Shown piece by piece: positions 11,524 through 21,309 of a stretch of 64,000 nt of DNA. Within the stretch, counting starts at the first letter, position 1. Every line of letters starts with the position of its first letter. Source of the DNA: Paragonimus westermani. Its lineage: Eukaryota > Platyhelminthes > Trematoda > Plagiorchiida > Troglotrematidae. Under the pieces are notes generated by a model. It did not search any database and was not told the DNA's origin. It saw nothing but the letters and a program-made list of their open reading frames with translations. The stretch covers positions 83,177 to 147,176 of the forward strand of contig QNGE01001732.1 in NCBI GenBank assembly GCA_008508345.1, in the 5' to 3' direction. The translations under genes and the position numbers were made by a program.

Positions 11524-11900
11524 TGTTGTAGTTAATCACAACACGTCTTCTGACACACACAATACATATATCTTTTCTTACTCTTAACAGCAGTGTCTCT
11601 CACCCGGCTAGACAATTCGACCGTTTTCATGCAAATCGTTCCAGAATATTTGAGTCATAATATTGACATACTTTCTCAGTAATATATGTGGTGCTGTGGT
11701 CATTTCAAGACGCACCACTCTCGACTTCCACATTGGTGACTCGTTTTCGAGCCAACTTAATAGCCAAAACGAGGCGTCCAAACAGATTTGTTCGCGAGTA
11801 ATGCTCAGGTTTCTTGAGTGCTCCTGAGTTAGACAGATCAAGTAACCGTTTCACGTATATTTATAAGTTTGACATAGTCCCGATAACAAAATTCGTCGAG
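11524..11900. other. Unassigned, small palindrome
   Basis: Directly beside the end of copy A lies a short palindrome, CGTGTTGT and ACAACACG separated by eight bases (11,522-11,545). The rest shows no gene. From about 11,640 the sequence has faint resemblance to the tandem unit that follows, so the array may once have started here. Confidence 0.4.
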
Positions 11901-11904
11901 TCCT

Positions 11905-14395
11905 ATAAGTGAATTGTGAGACACGTTTCCGCGCTATAATCCTCGGCCAATTCACCAGTCATCGTCAATCTAATGGTCATACCTGCTTTGGTCTGATCAC
12001 ATCAATGTAGGTGCAAAACTCTGTCCATCACTACGCTAGTGGTCACTCCAACCGATTCTTTGCAAAGACATATCTCAAACCCTTCTGGGTCGTGCTGAAT
12101 GCATGTTCGTTTACAGGCCATCCATGACATTAGGTGATGCATTAACTCAGCCAGTGAGAGAAGTGAAACGCAGCAGTTATGGAAACCAATTCACATATGT
12201 CTCTGAAACCAAGCTGATCACGACACCGTGATCACCGGTTACGTGTTTGCATTACAATCTGCGCTTACTCACTATTCCTCGTTAGCTCAAAATCCCCGCG
12301 TGCATGATGCTGATCAAGCCGATCTGGGTGTGATCAGATATCTATTACGTCTTACAATGCCTGTCGGACCAAATGTTTGTGAAACATTTCCGATCCACTT
12401 GTGGGACAATTCTCCATGGTTCTTGGTTTGCAAGCAATGCGTAAAATTTGATTGATCCGTTAATTCGGCCTATGAGCGAAACCAAGCGCAACAGACAACG
12501 ATAGTACTTCGCATCTGATCCCTTGTCCCCATTGACCGCAACAACGTCGTCCATGCGATATGGGTTTTCCGCACAATATGACGCATGTTCACCATTAATC
12601 CTAGATTTCATTCTCCCGCCTGCATGGTACTGACCTGACCGTACCATGTGCAGACAGCTGTCCATCTCTTCACTGGTGGTCACTGCGACCGACTCTCTGT
12701 AGAAACCCTTTTCTAATCTCCGTTGGACAATGCCTCATTCTTCTTTGTTAGCAGGTCAACTACAAAATTCGGCTGATGGATAAGTTCAACAGAAGAAAGA
12801 AGAAAAACGCAAAGGTTGTGGAATGAAATTCACCCATTTTCCTACACCCGTACACTCCGTGAACCCGCCATCCACTGGATAGGTGTTTGCACAATAAACT
12901 GCCGCTTATTAAACATTCCCCGTCAGTTCTATTCACCCTCATGCCTTGCGATGATCTGACCGAAATAGGTGCGAACAGCTGTCCACCACTTCTCTCTTGG
13001 TCACGGGGATCAACTCTTCGCAAAACGTTTCTCAATCATCACTTGGGCTGCCCTCCGTTCTTGTGCCGTCTATGACAGACCATAAGATTTGACTGACCCG
13101 CTAATTCAGCCGATGGCCGGAATGAAATGGGAAAGTTGTCGAAAATTACTCCTCATTTGCCACTGTAAACTCGCTCTCCCCGAGCCGGTCATCCAAGCGG
13201 TTAGATTGCTTCATATCAAATCTGCCTCTTATGTAGCGTTCTTCATTCACTTTATTCTTTCTCGAGCCCGGTGGTGATGTGGCTAAACTTGGTGCAAAAA
13301 CCTCTCCAACAATTCACCATTTTCACTGCGAATAAACTTTCGAAAGCTAAGTTCTCGATCCTTTCTCAGGTCGTGCTACATTCATGCACGTAAGCAGACA
13401 AACCATAATATTCGGTTGATCCACTAATTCGGCTTTTGACAGACCCAAAACGCAGCAGCTATGGAAAGCAACTCACATTCGAGTTCTCAACCTAGCTGAA
13501 CGCCACCCCGTCGTTCACAAGATCCGTCTCCGTCAAATCCTCATTCTGAGTCAGCTCCGAAAATGTGCTCGTCTTACTCGGTCAAGGCGTTTGCGAAACA
13601 TTTCTGAACCACAACTGGGGCCGTGCACCATAATTCCTTGTTTGCAAACCATCCACCAAACGTGATCGATCCATCGTTGAAACGAAGTCCGATAGCTGTG
13701 AGAAGTAATTCAACTCTGTCCCTGCAACCACGCTGGCCGCCACCCCGCTGCCCACGGACCAATCACTAGCGCTGCAACCTAGCGATTAGTCACCACCCCT
13801 AGTTCGTTCAATTCTCATGCCTGCCTGGTGCTGATCAGATAGAACTAGGTTAAAACACATCCCTCTAATTTGCTCGTGGTTGCTGGGTAACAGGACATCC
13901 GCAACAATCGGCTGATCGGTTATTTCAGCCTATGGGCGAAACCAAGTGGAAAAGCTGCGGAAAGTAATTCACATCTGTTCCTGAAACTCCGCCGACCGCG
14001 ACGCCATAATCTTTGAAATGAGAGATTTCTTTCCCAAATCCACCAACTATTCCCCAATACTATTCGGTCCATTGTCGGTCCTTCGTGCTCGGTGCAAATC
14101 ACACTGAACTAGATGCAAAAGCTGTCCACCACTTCCGTCGTGGTCCCTCGGACCGTGGTCATGCTTCAGTCGTGCCCGTTTGTAAGCCAGCCACAACATT
14201 CGGTGTTCACTTATGTGACCAACAGTCGAAACGAAACGCAACAGCCAAGCAGAATGGTTGATATTTGATCATGCAACTCCAATGACATTGACCACGTCGT
14301 TCAAGGGAAAAGTGTTTGTACTCCAATTTGTCGTTTATTCTCCAATATTCGTCGGCTCCATCCTCCGGCTTGCGTCGTTCTGATAGGACCGAGTT
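11905..14395. repeat. Diverged ~320-bp tandem satellite array
   Basis: About eight imperfect units follow one another. Each has a landmark like TGATCCATTAATTCAGCCGATG, then GAAACGAAACGCAACAGC, AGTAATTCACATCTG, GTTTGCACAATCTGCCGCTTATTC, CATGCCTGCATGGTGCTGATC and CTGTCCACCACTTC(G/T)CTCGTGGTCAC. The AATTCAGCC landmark (or its equivalent) falls near 12,142, 12,461, 12,780, 13,102, 13,424, 13,673, 13,920 and 14,211. Spacing is 319-322 bp in the first units and 247-291 bp later, where parts are deleted. The period is not a clean multiple of three and all frames have stops, so it is non-coding. The last unit is cut off where the LTR at 14.4 kb begins. Confidence 0.8.
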
Positions 14396-14399
14396 GTAT

Positions 14400-14650
14400 A
14401 AGGAGGAGGAGCGGTCGGATTAGGTTATTCACACCACTACTATTCATTAGTAAAGAATGAACGTGAGTTCGCACATGAAAGTAACCAGGGCAAACATGCA
14501 GAAATTAACGTTCGATTGTGTTTGGACATAAAGTGGTTCTGGGCACATGCAGGAACTAAGCACTGATAAATGTTGCAAAAGTGACCAATGTCATATGAAA
14601 AGGGCTGGGTTCGTTTGTGGCTGTGTTCAAACGCGCAACCCATATGTTGG
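14400..14650 (+). repeat. 5' LTR of the second gypsy element
   Basis: It aligns with 17,527-17,785: GCGGTCG then GATTA, CTACTATTCATTAGTAAAG against CACTGTTCAGTAGTGAGG, GTAACC(A)GGG, and GCACATGCAGGAACTAAGCACTGAT against GCACAAGTGAGAACTAGGCACTGAT. Differences and small gaps are frequent, so insertion is old. Exact ends and a primer binding site could not be fixed by eye. Confidence 0.65.
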
Positions 14651-15239
14651 TTTACCGAAAAAAGAATCCTGGCCCCATCCGAGTTGTTCAGTTTTAGCAA
14701 TTTGTGCCATAATCAGAATTGTAGGATAAATGTCCCGTTGTCGCAGCCGTCCGAGGATGAAAACGTCCGGGGTTTCCTATAGGAAGTCGAGGACATGTTT
14801 GTAGTGATCGGGGTCTAGATCGAGCTGGTGAGGCAGGCGGCCGTGTGGATGCTGTTCAAGGGCAGGGTGCACGCCGTGTCATTACAGGCGGCGTTTTCGA
14901 GAGTCTTGTGGAAGCTGAACTAGGATTCAGAACAACGCGTGCTGATTGGTCAACTTTTGGATGGAATGCTGCCAGCAATCCGGAACTAGCTGAAGGTTGC
15001 TCTCATCGCATGTCCGTTGATGTTTTGAGAACTAGCTGGTGTGACTCGGCAGTTGCTGAAAAAATAACCCCTGGCAATCAGCTAGTTGAATGCGAGCAAA
15101 CCAAGTGAGCTGAGCGACCTTCGGAGAGCAGTAAAATGTTGGCTCTGGAAGTGGAAGCATCGGGCCTGCGGTTCGGATATTAGCAGCTTCCAATCGAGCA
15201 ATCGGACTGAGAGAAAACAACTTTCACATTCGGGAAGGA

Positions 15240-15700
15240 ACAGTGCCGCTTCAAGCCTATGTCACCTGGACCATCAGACACCCGTTTTGCGTTCAGACAG
15301 CTGAGGCTCACGGTGCCGAATATTCTGCACAACATTGGTGTCTATCCAGACGATATCTTCATCTGCCACGCCAACAAGACGTTACATATGATACGTCTTC
15401 ACGCTCTGTTGCGGAAGATTGAAACAGCTGGCCTACCTCGCAATAGCCTCAAGTCACAACTGACGAGACAAATGCTGGCACTACTCAGTCAACAGGTCGG
15501 TCAGGGTAAACCCCGTTCAGTGCCAGGAAGGCTGACTACAGTCGGACTGTTTTTGTACTAACAGCAAAGAAAATGTTGCCACAGTTTCTTAGTCACTTGG
15601 GGTTTTAAAGCCGCTTCATCAAAAACCTCAGGGAACTCACAAACCCATTCCACGTGATTCTGGAGAAAATAGTCAATTCCTGTAGTAGGAAAGAGCTAAC
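15240..15700 (+). pseudogene. Gypsy reverse transcriptase remnant
   Basis: The frame from about 15,245 reads RFKPMSPGPSD (compare the family's RF..MPFGL.NAP), then GVYPDDIFICHANKTLHMIR with the catalytic motif at 15,343-15,354 (YPDD in place of Y-x-DD), and LLRKIETAGLPRNSLKSQ, the AGL-x-LN-x-KC block. After a shift, RFIKNLRELTNPFHVILEK matches the RT end leading to RNase H. The catalytic aspartates are still present but stops and shifts on both sides rule out activity. The fingers region is missing. Confidence 0.82.
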
Positions 15701-15789
15701 CAAACGTTTGTCGAAATCCAGCGGTCGATGAAGAATGGACAGCTGACCTTGAAATTAGCGATGACCGGGTAGAGCCTTGTTGTCTGAAC

Positions 15790-16000
15790 ACACGTGAATC
15801 ATTTAGGAATTGGAACTGAACTGTAGCAAGAAGGCGGTGTTGTTGTCGAATACTCACTGCTACCGCACGAACCTACTCATCGACAGAGATTGAGTGTTTG
15901 GTGATCGTGTGAGCCTTGAGAACATAGAGACCGTACTTGCTTGACCGACGTTTCCATGTGGAGACCGACCATAAACGGTGGGGTTGGACGTTAGGACTAT
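15790..16000 (+). pseudogene. Gypsy RNase H remnant
   Basis: RNase H removes the RNA strand during reverse transcription. One frame gives ARTYSSTEIECLVIV, a stop, ALRT, a stop, RPYLLDRRFHVETDHK, matching the family's YSTTEKE-x-LAIVWAL-x-x-FRPYL-x-GR-F-x-V-x-TDHK. Two in-frame stops lie inside the conserved block. It follows the RT remnant at the expected distance. Confidence 0.8.
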
Positions 16001-16517
16001 AGAAACATAACTTCGCAATTTGCCACGTAGTTGGTAAAGAGAACCATGTTCACGATTTGCCTTTCAGCACGCAACACGTTGATAAGGTCCATAAAGACGT
16101 GTTGGGAGTTGGCAGCATTGGACTGGAGAGCGTGTTCGGAAAGTTGTAAACAGTACACAGGATCGATACGACGGTCCGGAATGTGATTAAGCAATTGCAA
16201 TCGGGAGCACAACTGTCAGAAGACAAGAGAAACCCAAAAGTGAAAGCTCTTAGGAAGCATTAGTCAGAATTTTGGCTGAACAGTGCCGGAGTTTTATTGC
16301 GCTAACTGCGAGGGGAATAAGTGGACCAGTTATACCGGCGGATATGGCAGCGACAACTGCGAAGGAGTGACGTCAACTGCCTCATACGGGGTGTCATCGA
16401 ACTGAGGAGATGGTGAATCAAAGGCCGGAAATGAAGGATGATGCTAACAGTTGGTTGTAGGCGTGTCATTAATACTGCCTGCTGAGGAACACTGACCATA
16501 CCATTCTCTTCGCCACA

Positions 16518-16900
16518 CAACCAATCGCGGTCGGTGAAGTTGGGGAACTATGGTCGATGGATGTGATAGACCTCTTTCTGGTAGTCACTTCCGAAAACCG
16601 GTATATCGTAGTCATGATTGAACCTTTCACGGGGTGGACTGAGGCAGCCGGTATACCCGATCTGCGTGCAAGCACCGTATGCAGGACAATGTTGGAACCC
16701 ATCGTTACAAACCATGGGTAACCACAGATCACTTTTATTGATCAAGGCCATTGCTTCGAAAGTGAGCAGCCTCGGAATTGTGTAGGATGCCTAAAAATTA
16801 AAAAGGTTTGCGAAGCGCTAAGGCGCTAAGTCGTCCCGAATCAAACGGGTGAACGCAAACAAAGAATCACACAACCAAGGAGTGGTTGATAACGAAAGAA
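16518..16900 (+). pseudogene. Gypsy integrase core remnant
   Basis: Integrase joins the element's DNA to the genome. The frame from 16,518 reads VGELWSMDVIDLFLVVTSEN, then RYIVVMIEPFTGWTEAAGIP, a variable stretch, VTNHG, a stop (16,719-16,721), PQITFIDQGHCFESE. These are the WS-x-D and S-DQG-x-FES blocks of the DDE core, with the two aspartates at 16,560-16,562 and 16,740-16,742. In another frame CLKIKKVC and PNQTGERKQRIT match the LGI-KTRTT...PQGNG-x-VER-x-NRT block that carries the catalytic glutamate. Stops and a shift inactivate it. The upstream HHCC zinc-binding part is not clear. Confidence 0.85.
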
Positions 16901-17526
16901 GGGGAATGAGAGGAAACGTTACCATGGGTTTGATACAAGGAACAACCAGGAACTCGAAACAGTTGGTTCCCTTGAGCAGTTTGAACAAAGCAGTTATAAC
17001 ACGAAAAGGTTTCGTGTGTATTCAAATCACTGAATCGCCATCCGTGCGCACGTATGAGAGTGTGCCAGTCCTATCAGTCCATCAGGAAATTGGCCTACGG
17101 TCAGACCAATGGATGGGCAGGCGTGAATTAGCAGAAACTTGGAGACTGGCCAATCAAATGCTGACAAATGCAAAAGAAGTTTCAAAAATTAGGCGACTTT
17201 AAAGCTGTCGGGTCGATTTGTTGTGTAAGAACCTGGTTCGAATTTTAAGTACAGTGACCGTGCACAACAAGACCAGGATCTGTGGAGCTTATTGCAACAC
17301 ACAGAAGACCGCATGTCGTAGTAGAACGTCCCAGCCCAGGGTATTCGATAGAGAATGCCAGGGGTAAACATTTGGTGCACATAAGTCTCCTTTGTGAATT
17401 GTGTGACGTTGTGGTGACAAGAGAATACACCCCAAGTGCATCACCATCACCGGAGCCGGTACGAACACGGCCGAGAGAACGGAGAGAGCTAGAACAATGT
17501 TTGCTGTAGCTAGTACAATCTTTGCA

Positions 17527-17785
17527 AGGGGAGGGTGTACTGCGGTCGTGCGACCGGATTATGCTACTCACACTACCACTGTTCAGTAGTGAGGCATGCT
17601 AAAGCAGTGTTGCATTGCATATGGAGGTAACCGGGATAAAATATACCCAAATCAACACTCGAGTGTATTTTGAAGTAATGCGCTTCTGAGCACAAGTGAG
17701 AACTAGGCACTGATTTAAGTTGTAACCGTGACGTCCCAGGACCAAAGTCACACGCGGGTGACTGGGTTTGTTCGTGGGACAATAC
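17527..17785 (+). repeat. 3' LTR of the second gypsy element
   Basis: It matches the 14.40-14.65 kb segment in order and orientation. It starts after a proline/arginine-rich tail (SASPSPEPVRTRPRERRE near 17,430-17,490) of the kind that ends gypsy pol. It is slightly longer than the 5' copy because of small insertions. Confidence 0.65.
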
Positions 17786-17789
17786 AATT

Positions 17790-20590
17790 TCTTATTAAAA
17801 ATTTATATTGAATTATTCGCTGGTGACTCAAGTTCACACCAAATTACAGGTAATCTGTGGATTTAATACAGTATTAGTTGAACCAACGTACAACAAAATT
17901 AAATCTCTCACCTCCGGTGTAAAAACACCTTCAGAAATCGAGCAAAGTATGTACCCATACAATAAAATCGATCACTAGGCACCGCTCAGCAATGAGGAAC
18001 GATAAAAAGAAGTTGAGCCCACTCAAATCAATGGTCATTTGTTGAATCGGAACAAAGCGACTGTTTGCGTATCGAAGAGTGATAGGAATGATAAGTTATC
18101 TATGAAAAAATATAGAACAATGTCTAGTTTTAACCTTTGGAAATGTATAGTGTTCAGACTAACTAAATGTAAGGAGACGATAGCAGCAACTGATGTAAGA
18201 ATAAAGAGGATTAGTGCAATTTATTTGAGGAAGATAACAAGAATGAGACTAACTTCCAACAATAATCAAACAACATTCAGCAATCTCAAAATATGTGCAA
18301 CATACCTTAGCATTATCAACACTATGGACAACATTTTCGATTTCAGACGAATATAAACTACCATACGTCAGCAGTGTGCTAGTTTCTTACTCAAACACCA
18401 CCGTATGATGCTTTGGATAACTATTCCTTAAAACTGCTACATACAGAAACCAAGTGCATACAAATCTAAACCACTCTTGGGGCTCGCTCGAAAATGGGAG
18501 GTGAACATTCGATGATATTTCACGAAATATAGTCCACCAGCTAAACCCGGCTTGCAATCGAGATAACTAAACGAGTGGAGATATGCCAGTAAGCTTGTGT
18601 GGAAACAGTTATCTTAAAAAGTCTTCACAGATAGCGAATGCTTAGCAGAAAATTTCAGCATGAATAAAAATGTGGTATTTTGAAAATGGGAAGCAGGTGA
18701 AACTGATGCAGATAGGCGGAACGTGTATTTGCATGCTATCTAAGTTAAAATCTAACGGTTATGAATTGTACAGTTTACTTAGTTCGGGGATATTTTCAAA
18801 ACAACATGAGACTATTACACTCTTTAGCTAATTTGGTAAAAATAAGTGAGGAAAATCTTGTGGATGATATCACTTATACCGCAGTCAGGGAAACGTCAAC
18901 TCTACGGTTAGCTGCCTTCTCAATACAGAGGTTCAGCTTCACACGCTTGATCAGCACATTTTTGACTAGCCTCAACAAACTGCAACACCGATTAGGTAAC
19001 AGAACCCTGATATACTCAGACATATCTATGTCATGTCCATTTTCGGCTAAAGTTGTGTGAGTTAGAGCTCGTGGGTGATCACTTGTGGGCCGAATTTCCC
19101 AGCTCTAGATTCATTCAGCCTGTCACTTAAGAATGTGTTATGTCGTGGAATGGTTCAACTCATTTTAGTTCCTATTTGGTGGATGACACCGCAGATGAAC
19201 TTGAACTGTGAACTATAGGGAGGGTTGATGTGGTTTGGTTTCACAAATAAAACTGCTATATTGCAGGAGCATATTGGCAACAACCTATACCCCGCAAGCA
19301 AAAGAACGCACCACACTTTTTTCAGTTATTACCAGTTATCAAAGAACCGATTCTTCACTGCTAACAATGTACCGTCAACTTTTCCTTGTGATTTCTCCAC
19401 GAAGACACCGCGAGAATTTGCAAAGAATTCATATCTTTTACGACTGTTCGTATCAATTGATTAGTGTACGGGTGGTTACATATAGAGAACTGTCGATAAG
19501 CAAGTGTAGATTAACAAGGGAGATGAACGCAGGAGAATTATGAGGACACCGTTAGCCTGATCTGATGTTTGTCGTGAGGATTCAGTAGCGAATTATGAAA
19601 TGGTAGCATTGGGAGTGGTGAGCTGAAGAATCCAATAACCTAGTATACGTGTGAGCTGCCGATCTGACAACTGGGAGGAGAGAGTTGGTTTTCATCCCAT
19701 TAACTGCGGTTCAACTGCAACAGCCTGTTGCGGATCCAGATACCTCAAATATTGAATTGATTAAACGATGACACATTTCAAGTGCATGTGATTTTCTATT
19801 CACGGCAAAGTATCTGTTGGTCAGAGAGTATTTCGCATGGAATTACACGCGAAGGCATTATTTGAGAGGGGAAATAAAAAGGGGAAAATGTCAGGAGGGA
19901 ATAACAGTAAATACGGAAGATGAGGATAAACGCTGTGCAATTGTGAACGAACAAAGGTGGAAATACATCAGTAGTGTATAAGAGGGAAGAAGAAGAAGAA
20001 GAAGTGTTCAAGAGTGCACACAGACAAATAGAAATATAATAAAATACGGTTCACAACAGGTTATGATCAGTTAGTGTAAGGGATCACCATATTTGCCTTG
20101 CGTTGCTTGGATGCAATCTAACGCCCAAGGTCATACACAGCCCTATACACATTCAGTGGATCACCGCTTTCCACAGCTGTCTACAAATTCAAATTCCACG
20201 CAATGCACATCAAACTAATCAACTTCTCATATGTGTCTCAGTTAGAGTTGTCAAACTAACAACACATACTTCACCGAACCCACGCTGTTATTTAGAATAT
20301 ATGAGTAGACATGCATACTTATCGCCAAAAGCAAAGCATTCACTATTCACCAGCTTCCTCGCGGATACGTGTTCACTTCGGACAAATACCAGCTACGGTA
20401 ATCATGCTGTTTTTGTCGCCAATTAGAGCTATTCTACACTCGCATTTTGACGAAGAATTATAATCACTCATAAGAACCATGGTCAGTAAATGACTGCCCA
20501 CTTCGATTGGGAAGAATTCATTAGTACCCATACAGTTGAAGCATGTGCCGATCTACTGGTTACACATTTCTAGTTGAAACGTCTAGATTA
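17790..20590. other. Unassigned AT-rich DNA with (GAA)n tract
   Basis: No gene is recognised. A short GAA repeat lies at about 19,986-20,004. Open frames of 70-107 codons occur (18,039-18,356, 18,761-19,060, 19,235-19,543, 20,103-20,426, all plus strand) but none carries a motif I can name. Confidence 0.4.
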
Positions 20591-21173
20591 GTGAGTTGTG
20601 CTGCAATGCTGTTCACAGATTAAATTGTCTTACACCTGATCTGCATCACCACAACAGGAAGACCTTCATTTGAACAAGCACTTTACCTAGGTTTCTCAGT
20701 GCACTTAGGTGGACATGTAAGCTTGACTGGTTATTGTGTCTGGTCAAACTGGTTGGTGTTCTAACCGTCTGAGTGGTAACACTGTTCTAAAACAGACCAC
20801 ACAATCTACTCATTGATTTGACCTTCTGATATTGTCAGCTGTCAAGTGTATCCAAGAGAGGTACTGCATGTTTAGAAAGAAGTGTTTTGATCAGTTAGGT
20901 TGTGAACTCAACTGACCTCTACATTTACGTCGGTGCTGGACGAAGGAACTAACGGTGTGTGCTGAACATGCACACAACCTGTCTGAGAACACGATCAGAA
21001 AATGAGAAGAACTGAGAGGCGCTATGTCCTACGTACACAAAATCGGCCTGAGCTTGAATATGGACCATTCGTGTTAGGTACTCACCAAATTCTGTGCCAC
21101 TAGTCTGTCGGTATGTATTCCTGTCAATGTCGTCAACTGTGCATTCATTAATCTGGTACTGCTCTCTTGATCG
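20591..21173 (-). repeat. PLE 3' end, copy B (583 bp)
   Basis: Identical at every base to 10,941-11,523. Here the element continues at its 5' side: directly above it, at 21,174-21,306 on the minus strand, lies a GIY-YIG endonuclease start. The junction with flanking DNA at 20,590 (GTCTAGATTA before GTGAGTTGTG) is therefore the best guess for the true 3' end of the PLE. Confidence 0.82.
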
Positions 21174-21306
21174 AAATGAAATTGATATGTTTTTTTGTCC
21201 CAGTGTGAAGACATGTTAGACAGTGCTCGTGGATTCTTTCAGTCAGACGTCTAATAGTGCGACCCATGTATCCTGCGCCACAGATACCTTCAAATAAATA
21301 CATGAA
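21030..21306 (-). pseudogene. PLE GIY-YIG endonuclease fragment, second copy
   Basis: The minus strand from 21,303 reads MYLFEGICGAGYMGRTIRRL then TERIHEHC, the family's YxFxCxCGAGYIGRTTRRLxxRIxEH block with Ile of YIG replaced by Met. Further down, in the shared 583-bp repeat, LTGIHTDR and IFKLRPILCT fit the TGH-x-x-D and AIxKLRPxLC blocks. Stops and shifts break it. No RT was found above 21.4 kb, so this copy is also truncated at its 5' side. Confidence 0.78.
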
Positions 21307-21309
21307 TTA

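Larger units (their letters stand above)
14396..17790 (+). mobile_element. Second Ty3/gypsy element with both LTRs, internally deleted
   Basis: Two related terminal segments (about 14,400-14,650 and 17,527-17,785) enclose gypsy RT, RNase H and integrase remnants in the right order on the plus strand. At roughly 3.4 kb it is well short of a complete gypsy element, and no gag or protease could be recognised between the 5' LTR and the RT, where about 600 bp hold only an unassigned open frame (14,845-15,108). Many stops and frameshifts, and the divergence of the LTRs, show an old copy. It directly follows the satellite array, as if inserted in it, but I find no satellite on its far side. Confidence 0.82.

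Noticed and set aside
12228..14241. Open frames inside the satellite array as repeated-domain protein
   Set aside because: Unit length is not a steady multiple of three and frames change from unit to unit, so the frames are by-products of the repeat.
14845..15108. 87-codon plus-strand frame as gag of the second gypsy element
   Set aside because: I could not match it to capsid or zinc-knuckle blocks, so it is left unassigned within the element.
16469..16751. Minus-strand frames of 67-87 codons
   Set aside because: They lie opposite the gypsy integrase core, whose plus-strand motifs are clear.
17230..17245. tRNA gene from a GGTTCGAA string
   Set aside because: No cloverleaf, no A box and no matching acceptor stem around it; the same holds for 49,443-49,452.
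17245..17571. 108-codon minus-strand frame
   Set aside because: Opposite the gypsy pol tail and LTR; no motif of its own.
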